64,000 nt of DNA from contig NZ_PUFH01000008.1 in the NCBI RefSeq assembly GCF_004354555.1, forward strand, positions 39,212 through 103,211, in the 5' to 3' direction. A program made the translations under genes and the position numbers. This document shows, piece by piece, positions 18,240 through 27,240 of the stretch. Within the stretch, counting starts at the first letter, position 1, and each line of letters begins with the position of its first letter. The notes under the pieces were generated by a model. The model made no database searches. It was not told the DNA's origin and saw only the letters and a list, made by a program, of their open reading frames with translations. Source of the DNA: Leuconostoc citreum (lineage in GTDB: Bacteria; Bacillota; Bacilli; Lactobacillales; Lactobacillaceae).

Positions 18240-19562
18240 TTATTTATCATATTTTTGCATGTTCCAAGTTTCAATTACATTAATGAGTAATTTAGTATAG
18301 TTAACATCTGTTGCATAATGATCATCGTAGAGCGCCTTAGCTGCCTGTTTATAATTTTTAGCTGATAAAACGTCCTTAAATTGATTAGGGTTCCAAGAAT
18401 TACCATTCACAATTGTTTCAGCATGCTCCCGCATACTGTCCTTCCAACTATCATAGACAGCAAAACGTGCCTGTTGTGTTTCAGGTTTGCCGTCCACATA
18501 TTCTGTAGTGTCTAGAACAACTGACTTACCTGGTGTGGTATCTTGTGTTTTAACACCATAAAAGTTATTATACTTTGATGACAACTTAGAGTTATCCCAA
18601 TTCGATTCATGGGCTGCTTGTGCAATAGAAACTGAAGCTAAGATCCCATACTTTTTGGACAACTCTTGTGCATAAGGAGCAATTTTTTTAACAAAAGCTA
18701 AGCGTCGTTCAAATTCCGATTTACCAGAAGTAGCAATCAATGCCATAACATTTGGCGTTGCCAAACCATTGCTTTTTAACGTTTTATAATATGGTTGCAT
18801 TGTTGTATCAGAAGTTTTTAACATTGTTTCAACAACATCACTAGCATTTTTAGCATTTGTTAAATTAAAGGCTTGTGGATAAATATAGTCTAATAATTTG
18901 GCATCCTGCGTATCTGATTGATTAACACCTCGCAACAAATCTGGATACTTCTGATACATCTTAGCGATTAATTTTTTATCATTAAGTGCTGTTAAGACAG
19001 ACTGTTCTGAGACATTCTTGACCTTATCAGAAACATTTTTAGCAACTTGACTAGCAGATTGTCCAACGCTGACCATGACATACCCCTTTGGTAGACTCGG
19101 TTCAGCTGTCGGACCACTCACCATCTGTTGATAAATTAACTGTATCGTTTGTGAAGGTGATAGATGATACGTTCCGGCTTGTAACTTTTCTGCTCCTTGA
19201 GACATAGCATACTTGTAAAACGCTTTGGCGCTCTTAATAATTTTTTTATTTTCTAGTGTTTGACCCATTTGCATGGCCGTGGAACCATCATTAATTTTGA
19301 CAGTTTTAAAAGTGGTATCCTGTGGGTTTAAAGCAGCATTGTTATCCGTAAAAAGTGCCTTAATAACTAGTACAAAGCCCACAACAACAATAACGGCCAA
19401 AAATGCCGTTAGCCATTTAGACTTTTTAGATCGCTTTTTGTGTGGCCCACGGCCACCGCCTATTGGTCCAGCAAATGGATTATTTGATGTACTATTTTGT
19501 GTGGCATCTAAAGCTTCTGCTGCTTTTATTTCATGTTGATGCCGTTGTTTTCGAGATTCCAT
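18240..19562 (-). CDS. Membrane-anchored glucosaminidase with an N-terminal MltG-like domain
   Basis: A 440-residue type II membrane protein: basic tail, one membrane helix at about residues 50-68, then two extracellular parts. Residues about 90-290 resemble the lytic transglycosylase MltG (GSTAMQMGQTLENKKII, KLQAGTYHLSPSQT, later IYPQAFNL and ERRLAFV). Where MltG has its catalytic Glu (ASIVEKE), this protein reads LIATSGK, so that half looks inactive. Residues about 292-440 are a glucosaminidase domain (GH73 type) with the probable catalytic Glu320 in AQAAHESNWD. It should cut or bind peptidoglycan at the membrane. AGAGGAT precedes the ATG. Confidence 0.82.
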   Translation of the reverse strand: MESRKQRHQHEIKAAEALDATQNSTSNNPFAGPIGGGRGPHKKRSKKSKWLTAFLAVIVVVGFVLVIKALFTDNNAALNPQDTTFKTVKINDGSTAMQMGQTLENKKIIKSAKAFYKYAMSQGAEKLQAGTYHLSPSQTIQLIYQQMVSGPTAEPSLPKGYVMVSVGQSASQVAKNVSDKVKNVSEQSVLTALNDKKLIAKMYQKYPDLLRGVNQSDTQDAKLLDYIYPQAFNLTNAKNASDVVETMLKTSDTTMQPYYKTLKSNGLATPNVMALIATSGKSEFERRLAFVKKIAPYAQELSKKYGILASVSIAQAAHESNWDNSKLSSKYNNFYGVKTQDTTPGKSVVLDTTEYVDGKPETQQARFAVYDSWKDSMREHAETIVNGNSWNPNQFKDVLSAKNYKQAAKALYDDHYATDVNYTKLLINVIETWNMQKYDK

Positions 19563-19600
19563 AGTTTATCCTCTAAAATAAATTATCATAATAATGAAAG

Positions 19601-19625
19601 CGACCAGTATCATTAATACTAGTCG
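19601..19625 (-). terminator. Terminator downstream of ackA
   Basis: A 10-bp stem (19601-19610 with 19616-19625, loop CATTA on the plus strand) with T-rich sequence after it on the minus strand, about 50 bases past the ackA stop. Confidence 0.75.
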
Positions 19626-19673
19626 ACTTGTTATATTTTAGCATATTTTTTTATGGGATAGATTAAGAGAAGA

Positions 19674-20930
19674 TTACTTTAACGCTTCTACATCGCGTGC
19701 AATCATTAGTTCTTCATTAGTTGGTATTAATAGCGCCTTGACCTGTGAGTCCTTTGTTGAGATTTCAATTTCTTCACCACGCTTCTCATTAGCTACTGAA
19801 TCTAATTGTATACCAAAATAAGCTAAACGATCGATAATTCTTTTTCTAATTGGAGATGAATTTTCACCAATACCAGCTGTGAATACCAACGCATCTACGC
19901 CACCCATTTCGGCAATATATTGCCCCACATACTTAACAATACGATTGACAAAAATATCGACAGCCAACCGCGCATGATCATTCGTGTCCTGAACGTCTAA
20001 TAAATCACGCATATCAGATGAGATTGTTGATAAACCTAATAAACCTGATTTTTTATTCAAAATAGTCAGCATCTCGTCATTTGATAAGCCCTCTCGTTCT
20101 TGAATATAATAAACTAGTGATGTATCAACATCTCCAGATCGCGTAGCCATTGCTACGCCAGCTAGCGGTGAAAAGCCCATAGATGTATCTAATGACTTAC
20201 CATCCTTAATAGCAGTAATAGATACACCGGCACCTAAATGTAATGTGATGAGTTTAAGTGATTCTAACGGCTGCTTAAGCATAGTTGCCGCACGAGAGGC
20301 CACATAGCGATGCGAGGTACCATGAGCACCATACTTACGTGCCCCATAGCGCGTATAGTATTCATAAGGCAACGGATAGAGATAGTTTTCTTCGGGCATC
20401 GTCTGATGAAATGATGTATCGAATACGGCAACAGATAGCGCATTGGGTAAAAGCTTCTGAAAGGCACGAATTCCCATGGCATTAGCTGGATTGTGCAAGG
20501 GTGCATAATCGGCAAGACGATCAATTTTTTCTAAAACGGCATCGGTCACAACAACAGAATGATTAAACCATTCACCACCAGCTACGACACGGTGTCCAAC
20601 ACCTGTAATTTCATTAAAATCTTCAATAATGCCTAAATCTGTTAACTTTTGAAGCATGAAATTAATGGCCTGCTGATGATCTTTAATCGCCAGCACATTT
20701 TCATACTTGTGCCCCTTACCGTCTTTTAAAATAACAATATGGTCATCATCTTCAGAGTTACCAATTAAACGTTCACCCTGCACTTCTGAACCGTACTTAA
20801 TTGTCACAATAGCGTCATCCATCCCAATTCGCTCGATAACACCTTGTGCAATTACTTGTTCTGCTGGCATCTCTAATAATTGAAACTTTAGCGAAGAACT
20901 GCCGGCGTTAACAGCCATTGTTTTAGCCAT
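19674..20930 (-). CDS. ackA: Acetate kinase
   Basis: Converts acetyl phosphate and ADP to acetate and ATP, the ATP-yielding step after phosphoketolase in heterofermenters. The protein of about 418 residues has AVNAGSSSLKFQL at the N terminus, the signature PLHNPANAMGIRAFQ, the catalytic region VFDTSFHQTMPEENYLYPLP, HGTSHRYV and TAGIGENS. The ATG at 20930 is chosen because the family starts at this point; the longer frame to 21020 adds an unrelated basic stretch. Its SD (CAGG) is weak. It is the last gene after comG and the ytxK-like gene, an arrangement also known in Bacillus. Confidence 0.95.
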   Translation of the reverse strand: MAKTMAVNAGSSSLKFQLLEMPAEQVIAQGVIERIGMDDAIVTIKYGSEVQGERLIGNSEDDDHIVILKDGKGHKYENVLAIKDHQQAINFMLQKLTDLGIIEDFNEITGVGHRVVAGGEWFNHSVVVTDAVLEKIDRLADYAPLHNPANAMGIRAFQKLLPNALSVAVFDTSFHQTMPEENYLYPLPYEYYTRYGARKYGAHGTSHRYVASRAATMLKQPLESLKLITLHLGAGVSITAIKDGKSLDTSMGFSPLAGVAMATRSGDVDTSLVYYIQEREGLSNDEMLTILNKKSGLLGLSTISSDMRDLLDVQDTNDHARLAVDIFVNRIVKYVGQYIAEMGGVDALVFTAGIGENSSPIRKRIIDRLAYFGIQLDSVANEKRGEEIEISTKDSQVKALLIPTNEELMIARDVEALK

Positions 20931-21043
20931 AATATGATTTTTACCTGTCTTTCTTAAACGTTTCTTGACTGGACGCATGTTGAAAATATAAGACAAAAAT
21001 AATTCAGTAGACTTTGCCATACATTTAGGCGATGTTTACAATC

Positions 21044-22054
21044 TCACGCTTCATTCTTTTCTCTATCCAGTTTAACCCAAGCCTTGATATCTTGCAAAAA
21101 TTTTTTTAAATTATCCACATCTTTCAGTGGTGGATATTGTCCCATTAAAATGTCACCAGTATTCTCTGCCTGCTTTTTTCTAATCACTAAAATAGCTTTC
21201 GCAGCACTCTGGTTTTGAAAAAAATTGTTCGGTAATTGTAAAAATGCTTTAATTTGTGCCTTTGCTGTAAGCATGCCTAACAATTTTTTTGAATCAGTTC
21301 CCGATAGTACATCCGCTGGAACAAGCAAATATGCCCAACCATCAGGCGTTAAAAAGTCTAGACTCTTTTCTATTAATAGTTGATGTACCATTGACTGTCC
21401 ATTGGCTAGCTGTGTGGCATAATAACTCGGTGCTGCCATTGGATAATAGCCTACTGGTAAATCAGCTATAACAACCTTAGCCTTTGGTGTGTCTTCTAAT
21501 TGAACGACATCTGCCTCATAAAAACTAGTTGTTCTATCGTTAATCAAGCCATCAACCGCTGAAGCTAACGCTAACTGCCTACTATCATTATCAATCCCTA
21601 TTCGAGCAACTGTAATGCCGTTATCTACTAACAAATTGTTAACTGTGTTGAGTAAGTTTCCTGTACCAACATTAAAGTCTATTAGGGTATCACCCGTTTT
21701 GAGTGCCGCAGTTTGTAATAGAAAATCCGATAACAAATAACCAATACCATCGGGTGTAATTTGAGAATTGGCGGGTACTTTATCTTCACGATGAACTTTG
21801 AGCGTAACAAGTTGTAATAGTTTACGCAAATCATCAGCTGACAGTTTATCTTGCCTGAGCGATTGTGTTAACGTTTGTATTTGCTCAACTATAACTGAAT
21901 TAGGTTTATTAGCATCGACATGAACAGATCCATCATTGATGTCTTCAAGTATTTCAACAAGTGCATCTGTAAAATTCATGTCAACATCTTTAGAAAAATC
22001 AGTCGTTATTGCCGTTAAATTATCAAAGTATTGTGCTATTTTTTCTTGTGTCAT
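21044..22054 (-). CDS. Class I SAM-dependent methyltransferase (YtxK-like)
   Basis: A 336-residue protein like the N6-adenine-type methyltransferases found between comG and ackA in Firmicutes (YtxK). The SAM-binding motif is in TLIDFNVGTGNLLNTV near residue 120, and the catalytic NPPY-type motif is replaced by ADLPVGYYP. With no visible target-recognition domain its substrate is unknown. There is no SD before the ATG at 22054. Instead TTGAAA, a 17-base spacer and TAAAAT end six bases before the ATG, so it may be transcribed on its own as a leaderless mRNA as well as from comG. Confidence 0.88.
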   Translation of the reverse strand: MTQEKIAQYFDNLTAITTDFSKDVDMNFTDALVEILEDINDGSVHVDANKPNSVIVEQIQTLTQSLRQDKLSADDLRKLLQLVTLKVHREDKVPANSQITPDGIGYLLSDFLLQTAALKTGDTLIDFNVGTGNLLNTVNNLLVDNGITVARIGIDNDSRQLALASAVDGLINDRTTSFYEADVVQLEDTPKAKVVIADLPVGYYPMAAPSYYATQLANGQSMVHQLLIEKSLDFLTPDGWAYLLVPADVLSGTDSKKLLGMLTAKAQIKAFLQLPNNFFQNQSAAKAILVIRKKQAENTGDILMGQYPPLKDVDNLKKFLQDIKAWVKLDREKNEA

Positions 22055-22060
22055 AGCTTA

Positions 22061-22089
22061 ATTTTAGCGTCTTTCACCTGTGTTTTCAA
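22061..22089 (-). promoter_or_regulatory. Promoter of the ytxK-like gene, predicts a leaderless mRNA
   Basis: TTGAAA (22089-22084), a 17-base spacer and TAAAAT (22066-22061), followed by six bases and the ATG at 22054. The promoter overlaps the end of comGG. Confidence 0.75.
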
Positions 22090-22382
22090 GAAGATGTCAC
22101 TGCCAATAAATCTCTATTGTGATAGCGTGACCCTATTTTGATAGTTATCTTTTGCCCATCTATCATAATGTCATGCTGATCAATTTTTTGGTGACGGTGC
22201 CCAGACTTTGCAAACTCAAGACTTGCTTCTAATTGAAGCCGATCTAATTCGACTGCCAAAATCATTTGTCGGCGATTAGATAGTTGCGCATTAAACGCAT
22301 TGTTTTGTAATAGTAAACCAAAGCTCAACATTGCTAACATTATGACCGTTGTGACAGTAATTGTTGCTTCTACACGTATCAT
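22086..22382 (-). CDS. comGG: ComGG-like minor pseudopilin
   Basis: A 98-residue protein with one N-terminal hydrophobic helix (TITVTTVIMLAMLSFGLLLQ) and a polar tail. Position as the last comG gene and the ATGA overlap with comGF support ComGG, the minor pseudopilin of the competence pilus; sequence alone would be weak, as ComGG is poorly conserved. Confidence 0.75.
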   Translation of the reverse strand: MIRVEATITVTTVIMLAMLSFGLLLQNNAFNAQLSNRRQMILAVELDRLQLEASLEFAKSGHRHQKIDQHDIMIDGQKITIKIGSRYHNRDLLAVTSS

Positions 22383-22798
22383 TTGGCCGCTTTACTTTCT
22401 TTTAAAAAGAGTATATCTGTTGCTACCTGTCCCTTGTTGTTTACCACAGTTATGTCTGTGTATCCTTGATGACGAACTATCTTCATTTTATTGATATTAT
22501 TCATCAAAATAATTTGACCAGCACCCTCGCCTAGTAACTTAAGTTTTTGATTGTCTACTTTTAATATCATTTTTTTACCTTCACTATTTTCTAATATTAT
22601 CTGGTCTGGGAATCTATCAGCAAGCAAGTATTTTTGCGCTGCTAGTTGATGCACAATTATGTTTAATGTCATATCTGAAGACAACTCACTTCTATACTTA
22701 AACATTGGCAACACCAACTGCATTGTGAGTAAGAGCAATGCTATAATACCAAACGATAATAGGGATTCAATTAAAGTGAAACCTTTTCTATCGCCCAC
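22379..22798 (-). CDS. comGF: ComGF-like minor pseudopilin
   Basis: About 139 residues from a GTG at 22798, giving a short start before the pilin motif KGFTLIESLLSFGIIALL, where prepilin peptidase would cut after the glycine. An ORF up to 22855 exists but would put over 20 residues before the motif. It overlaps comGE and comGG. Minor pseudopilin of the DNA-uptake pilus. Confidence 0.8.
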   Translation of the reverse strand: MGDRKGFTLIESLLSFGIIALLLLTMQLVLPMFKYRSELSSDMTLNIIVHQLAAQKYLLADRFPDQIILENSEGKKMILKVDNQKLKLLGEGAGQIILMNNINKMKIVRHQGYTDITVVNNKGQVATDILFLKESKAAK

Positions 22799-22991
22799 TA
22801 ATATAATCTCGCCATTTTTTTGCTGAAATAACACGAAATTTAGTAGCATCCTCATATTGCGCTTTTAATTTCGTTTCTTGCTGTTTAAAGTTAGCAATTT
22901 GCTGATATTCAAATATGCGCAATCCCGTCACCAAGAATAATGATAATAATGCCTCCGTCAAGATAAAGGCAGATCTACGATTTTTCCACAC
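22788..22991 (-). CDS. comGE: ComGE-like minor pseudopilin
   Basis: About 67 residues from a GTG at 22991, which has GGAGGAG six bases upstream. The N terminus RRSAFILTEALLSLFLVTG is a pilin-like helix with A-F in place of the usual G-F at the cleavage site, as in some ComGE proteins. It overlaps comGD and comGF. Confidence 0.75.
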   Translation of the reverse strand: MWKNRRSAFILTEALLSLFLVTGLRIFEYQQIANFKQQETKLKAQYEDATKFRVISAKKWRDYISGR

Positions 22992-23370
22992 GATATTCTC
23001 CTCCACCAAAACTAAAAATAATTTTTATGTATGCTGACCCATTAGTTAATGTTACAGTAGTCGGTGCGACATAGCCTGTGGGTAAAATATCTAATTGTTG
23101 CTGTCCTTTGTGGCGATACCCCTTAGGATAAATCAAATTAGCATGAGCCATTGCAACAGATTTTTCTTTAAAACAAACATAGCATTTTTGCTGCTTTTGT
23201 TGCGCAGTAAGACGAACATGTTGCCAATTCGAGTGAAAAGCCGTTTCCCAATGGTTAATATTTGATGTTTGTGGTAGCGAATTCTGTACGCCAAAAGTAA
23301 TCACCCCCGCAATAATACCTAATACAATCAGCGATTCAATTAACGTATATCCTTTATCTATGTGCTTCAT
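22975..23370 (-). CDS. comGD: ComGD-like pseudopilin
   Basis: 131 residues beginning MKHIDKGYTLIESLIVLGIIAGV, a class 3 type IV pilin signal with Tyr at +1. The ATG at 23370 is used; the upstream TTG is less likely. It overlaps comGC by 17 bases. Component of the competence pilus that brings DNA to the membrane. Confidence 0.85.
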   Translation of the reverse strand: MKHIDKGYTLIESLIVLGIIAGVITFGVQNSLPQTSNINHWETAFHSNWQHVRLTAQQKQQKCYVCFKEKSVAMAHANLIYPKGYRHKGQQQLDILPTGYVAPTTVTLTNGSAYIKIIFSFGGGEYRVEKS

Positions 23371-23677
23371 TATTAGCAATTACTATCTTTAACTCTTTAG
23401 CCTTTTGTGCCTGTTTTGACGTCAAGTAACCGGCTGATTTCAATTCCTCGATTGTGACATTTTTCTTGTCTGGATGGTCATTAATATATAAATCAATTTG
23501 TGTCTGAATAGTCGATACCATTGCTACCTGATGTGTTTCGACAGCCTTTTGGCGTTGTGTGTTTAGATTGGGTAAAATTAACAACATTAAGAGACTGATG
23601 ATAAACAGTACAATAGCTGATTCAATTAGTGTGAATCCAGATGATAAATGCTTGCATTGTAATCTTTTAAAATTCAT
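23354..23677 (-). CDS. comGC: ComGC major competence pseudopilin
   Basis: 107 residues; the ATG at 23677 overlaps the comGB stop (ATGA) and has GGAAGG upstream. The prepilin signal SSGFTLIESAIVLFIISLLMLLILPN places cleavage between Gly14 and Phe15, and the mature protein keeps the glutamate at +5 needed for assembly. Homologous to the main pilin of the transformation pilus. Confidence 0.92.
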   Translation of the reverse strand: MNFKRLQCKHLSSGFTLIESAIVLFIISLLMLLILPNLNTQRQKAVETHQVAMVSTIQTQIDLYINDHPDKKNVTIEELKSAGYLTSKQAQKAKELKIVIANNEAHR

Positions 23678-24690
23678 TGATACAACCTTCCTATAGATTG
23701 GTACATGGGTAACAACATAGACATATAGACACCGATGATTGACAGCCCAATTACACCAAAACAAATCGGTTGTATCGTGTTAATGAGTCGATCAATTTGT
23801 CTCATAGCCATTTCAAATTGAGTTTTAGCATAATATGATAGATGCTTTGCAATAATTTTAGGTGCTTGTCCACGAGCAAAGTAACCTGCCAGTGACTCAT
23901 TAAAATAAGTTTGTCTTAAAATATAGTTTTCAACAGACTCGCCATCTGCCAAATATTGTTTCGCATGAGCAATTATGACTGATGCTGTTTTTGACAATAC
24001 TTTGCGCTGAGGAACATCAGATAATGATTCTAATACTTGTGGTAATGTTAAACCATTAGCCAGCAATACCGTCAACTGTTGTGAAACTTGATACGTTACA
24101 ATTGTTCTTATAATTGCACCAATAATTGGTAGTTTAACCAAAATAAGCAATTTTTTTCGAGAACTAATTTTAAACCAACATATCATTACCATAACACTAA
24201 CAATTAAAAGTATTGTTGTTACAACAAACGGCATTGAGACAAAAAGTGACTTATTTTCTGACATATCGACATTTTGCCACTGATTCAATATTGGTGAAAT
24301 AAAATATTTAATGCCTACTAACAGTGCGCCTAAAATAATAAGTAGTATCATAGGATAACGCATAACTTGTTTGATTTTATTCTTTTGTCGTTGTATTTGC
24401 CTTAAATTTTTTCCAATTAGTATTAGGGATTCAGATAAATTGCCATGCTGATCTGCTAATCGGAGCTGTAACAAAATATCTAGGCTAACATATGGTCTAA
24501 GACTATCCGAAAATGACTGACCTGCTGCTAAATCTTTCTGGATATCAGATAACCAAGAACGCCATGAATGGTGTGCTAAAAATAGTGTGTCTAAACTTTG
24601 TGCCATATCATACCCAGATTGTAATAAAGCGCCGAGTGATTGAAAAAATACTATTTGCTGCTGTTGTTTAAATCGCTTTGTATGTTTCAT
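23674..24690 (-). CDS. comGB: ComGB, pilus platform membrane protein
   Basis: About 338 residues with GspF-type architecture: two similar halves, each followed by membrane helices (one near residue 145, one near residue 180, one near the C terminus). The start at 24690 (MKHTKRFKQQQQ) has AAGGCGG before it and overlaps comGA by 23 bases. It is the inner-membrane platform on which ComGA drives pilin assembly. Confidence 0.9.
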   Translation of the reverse strand: MKHTKRFKQQQQIVFFQSLGALLQSGYDMAQSLDTLFLAHHSWRSWLSDIQKDLAAGQSFSDSLRPYVSLDILLQLRLADQHGNLSESLILIGKNLRQIQRQKNKIKQVMRYPMILLIILGALLVGIKYFISPILNQWQNVDMSENKSLFVSMPFVVTTILLIVSVMVMICWFKISSRKKLLILVKLPIIGAIIRTIVTYQVSQQLTVLLANGLTLPQVLESLSDVPQRKVLSKTASVIIAHAKQYLADGESVENYILRQTYFNESLAGYFARGQAPKIIAKHLSYYAKTQFEMAMRQIDRLINTIQPICFGVIGLSIIGVYMSMLLPMYQSIGRLYQ

Positions 24691-25624
24691 AGACCGCCTT
24701 GGATATAATATTGTGTTTAAGCGCGTATTGGAGTGTCTCTCGCCACATATTAGAAAATTTTTCAACCGATTCTCCCGCTATAATACGCTTAATTAACCCT
24801 TCTGACAGATAATCAATAAGCGCTGCTTGAGTTCCAGATATAGTTGTAATTAGGCGTTGATAGACAACACCACCAAGCGCTAGTTTCAATTGCTCCGATT
24901 TGATACCAAGATCTAATAGACGTAAAACAACATCACGTGCTGACATAGCATGAACCGTACTGAACACTAGATGACCACTAAGCGCTGCACGTATCGTAGC
25001 TTTTGCAGTAGCAGTGTCTCGTATTTCGCCTACTAATAACACTTCAGGACGGTGACGTAACGCTACTTTGATTAGTGCATCGTAATCCATTTGTGCTGAC
25101 GTATTGACCTGCAATTGTATAAATTGATGCTGTTGAATTTCAACTGGGTCCTCAATCGTCAAGACTAACTTCTCAGCTGCTATGTTGTTTAATAGGCGAT
25201 ACAGTGTTGATGTTTTCCCCGATCCCGTGGGTCCAGCAATAACAAACAATCCACTATTTGGTATGGCAGCTCTGAGTTGCTTAAATTGACCATCATCTAC
25301 CCAATTTTGCTGCTGTTGATTGGTATAAATAAATCGTAAAACAACGGTTTCACGGTTCAAAAAATCACCTACGGTAGATACGCGGATCCAAATCTTACCA
25401 AAAATAAATCGCCCTATTTGCGGCCTTCGCTTCTCAGCAATATCCATGTGAGCACGATATTTAATTGATGCAATCAACCGCTGTACGTTAGTATTCTCTA
25501 CATACTTAGATATCTTCAGTTTCCCATTAACATGAAACTTGATAACATATTTTTCTTCCTTAGTTGGCGAGATATAAATATCATTCACACCTTTTAACAT
25601 CGCTTCGTTCAGTATTTTTTCCAT
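24668..25624 (-). CDS. comGA: ComGA, competence pilus assembly ATPase
   Basis: A 318-residue GspE/PilB-family ATPase. Walker A is GPTGSGKT at residues 131-138, an Asp box lies in TIEDPVE, Walker B in VLLVGEIRD, and a His box in STVHAM. It lacks the long N-terminal domain of Gram-negative PilB, as usual for ComGA. It is the first gene of a seven-gene overlapping operon, comGA to comGG. An AAAGG lies somewhat far (13 bases) from the ATG. I do not see a convincing competence sigma-factor box upstream. Confidence 0.93.
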   Translation of the reverse strand: MEKILNEAMLKGVNDIYISPTKEEKYVIKFHVNGKLKISKYVENTNVQRLIASIKYRAHMDIAEKRRPQIGRFIFGKIWIRVSTVGDFLNRETVVLRFIYTNQQQQNWVDDGQFKQLRAAIPNSGLFVIAGPTGSGKTSTLYRLLNNIAAEKLVLTIEDPVEIQQHQFIQLQVNTSAQMDYDALIKVALRHRPEVLLVGEIRDTATAKATIRAALSGHLVFSTVHAMSARDVVLRLLDLGIKSEQLKLALGGVVYQRLITTISGTQAALIDYLSEGLIKRIIAGESVEKFSNMWRETLQYALKHNIISKAVYETYKAI

Positions 25625-25734
25625 TCATATATTACGACCTTTCTAACTTTCATATGGCATAATACGTGACAACAACAAATTTATCTTATTATTATCCCCT
25701 AAAAGAAAGCATCTGAATTATTTAAGGTACTAAA

Positions 25735-25776
25735 AAAGTTGGCCAGCGTAACAAAAATGTTACGCTGACCAACTTT
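25735..25776 (-). terminator. Terminator of pgi
   Basis: A 19-bp stem (25735-25753 with 25758-25776, loop AAAA, one G-U pair) sits 27 bases after the pgi stop and separates it from comGA. Confidence 0.92.
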
Positions 25777-25802
25777 TATGTTGATTCTAAATATTAATAA
25801 TT

Positions 25803-27155
25803 TTATTCACCTAAACGAGCACGGAAGTCTTTTGTCGCTTCTTCATAGCCAGGCTTACCTAAAAGCGCAAACATGGCTGTTTTGTAAGCTTCAACACCTG
25901 GTTGGTTGAACGGATTAATACCAAATGTGTACCCAGAGGCACCCACAGCCATTTCAAAGAAGTAAATCATGTAACCTAATGTGTAGGCATCTTGCGCTGG
26001 CAAATGAACCGCCAAATTAGGTACACCACCATCAACATGTGCTAGCGTAACACCTTGTGACGCTTTAGTATTTACCTCATCAATGGTAATACCCTCAAGG
26101 TACTGTAGACCATCATTATTACCCGCTTCATGTGGCAAATCCAAATTTGATACCGGATTATCTAACTTGACAACTGTTTCAAATAAGTCACGACGGCCTT
26201 CCTGAATATATTGACCTAGTGAGTGTAAATCAGTTGAGAAGTTCGCAGAAGATGGGTAAATACCCTTTTGATTTTTACCTTCTGATTCACCCATTAATTG
26301 TTTCCACCATTCAGACAAGTATTGCATTGTGGGTTCCCAATTAATTAACAGCTCTGTTGTGTATCCCTTATCGTACAAAATACGACGTGCAGCAGCATAC
26401 TTATAGGCTTCATTCTTAGTTAAATCTGATTCCGAATACTCTTCTTGGGCATCTTTTGCACCGTTCATCAAGTCTTGAATATTTGCACCACTAGCCGCAA
26501 TTGGCAATAATCCAACAGGCGTTAAGACTGAGAAACGACCACCAACACCATCAGGAATAGTAAATGTCTCATAACCTTCACTGATAGCTTCGTCATGCAA
26601 TGCCCCATGCTTAGCATCAGTAGTAGCATAAATACGCTTTTTAGCCGCTTGAGCACCGTATTTCTTTTCTAGTAATTGCTTGAATACACGGAAAGCAATT
26701 GATGGTTCTGTGGTTGTGCCAGATTTAGAAATAACATTCACTGAGAAATCTTGGTCACCGATGACACGCACCAAATCATTTAAGTATGATGCCGATGTTG
26801 AGTTACCAGCAAAATAAATTTTGACACCTTGGCGCTGGTCATCTGCTAGTTCATTATTAAACATTGGATTCAAGAAATCCACAGCCATCTTTGCGCCTAA
26901 GTAAGAACCACCAATACCAATCACAACCAAAATTTTTGAATCTGACTGAATTTGCTTAGCTGCTGCTTGAATACGTGAAAATTCTGCCTTGTCGTAATCA
27001 GTTGGTAAAGTAATCCAGTCGGAATACTCTGCCCCTGCGCCTGTACGATGGCGTAATTGTTCATCAGCCATTGTGATTAATGGTTGCATTTCTGAAAATT
27101 CATGTGCTGCCACGAAATTTTCAATGTTCTTTGTGTCAAATGTGATGTGTGCCAT
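25803..27155 (-). CDS. pgi: Glucose-6-phosphate isomerase
   Basis: Interconverts glucose 6-phosphate and fructose 6-phosphate. The 450-residue protein shows [13 protein letters not shown], the PGI signature [26 protein letters not shown] and, near the C terminus, [12 protein letters not shown] with the catalytic Lys. The family starts at MAHITFD, so the ATG at 27155 is secure. No SD stands next to it. A perfect AAGGAGG lies 46-52 bases upstream, and the region between can fold into a hairpin that would bring the two together. An in-frame TTG four codons upstream is unlikely. Confidence 0.95.
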
Positions 27156-27165
27156 AGTGTTAGCC

Positions 27166-27208
27166 AAACGTCATTTGCTATTATCAGCTAGTGACGCGTT
27201 TCCTCCTT
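27166..27208 (-). promoter_or_regulatory. Distant SD plus hairpin before pgi
   Basis: Minus-strand order: AAGGAGG (27208-27202), then AAACGCGTCA (27201-27192) that can pair with TGACGTTT (27173-27166), an inner GCT/AGC pairing, then ten bases and the ATG. The stem has eight pairs and a two-base bulge. Confidence 0.55.
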
Positions 27209-27240
27209 AAAATATGTTAAGCGCTTACAAATTTATTTTA

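Noticed and set aside
25625..25734. Competence sigma-factor box before comGA
   Set aside because: No TACGAATA-type box or standard promoter was recognised.
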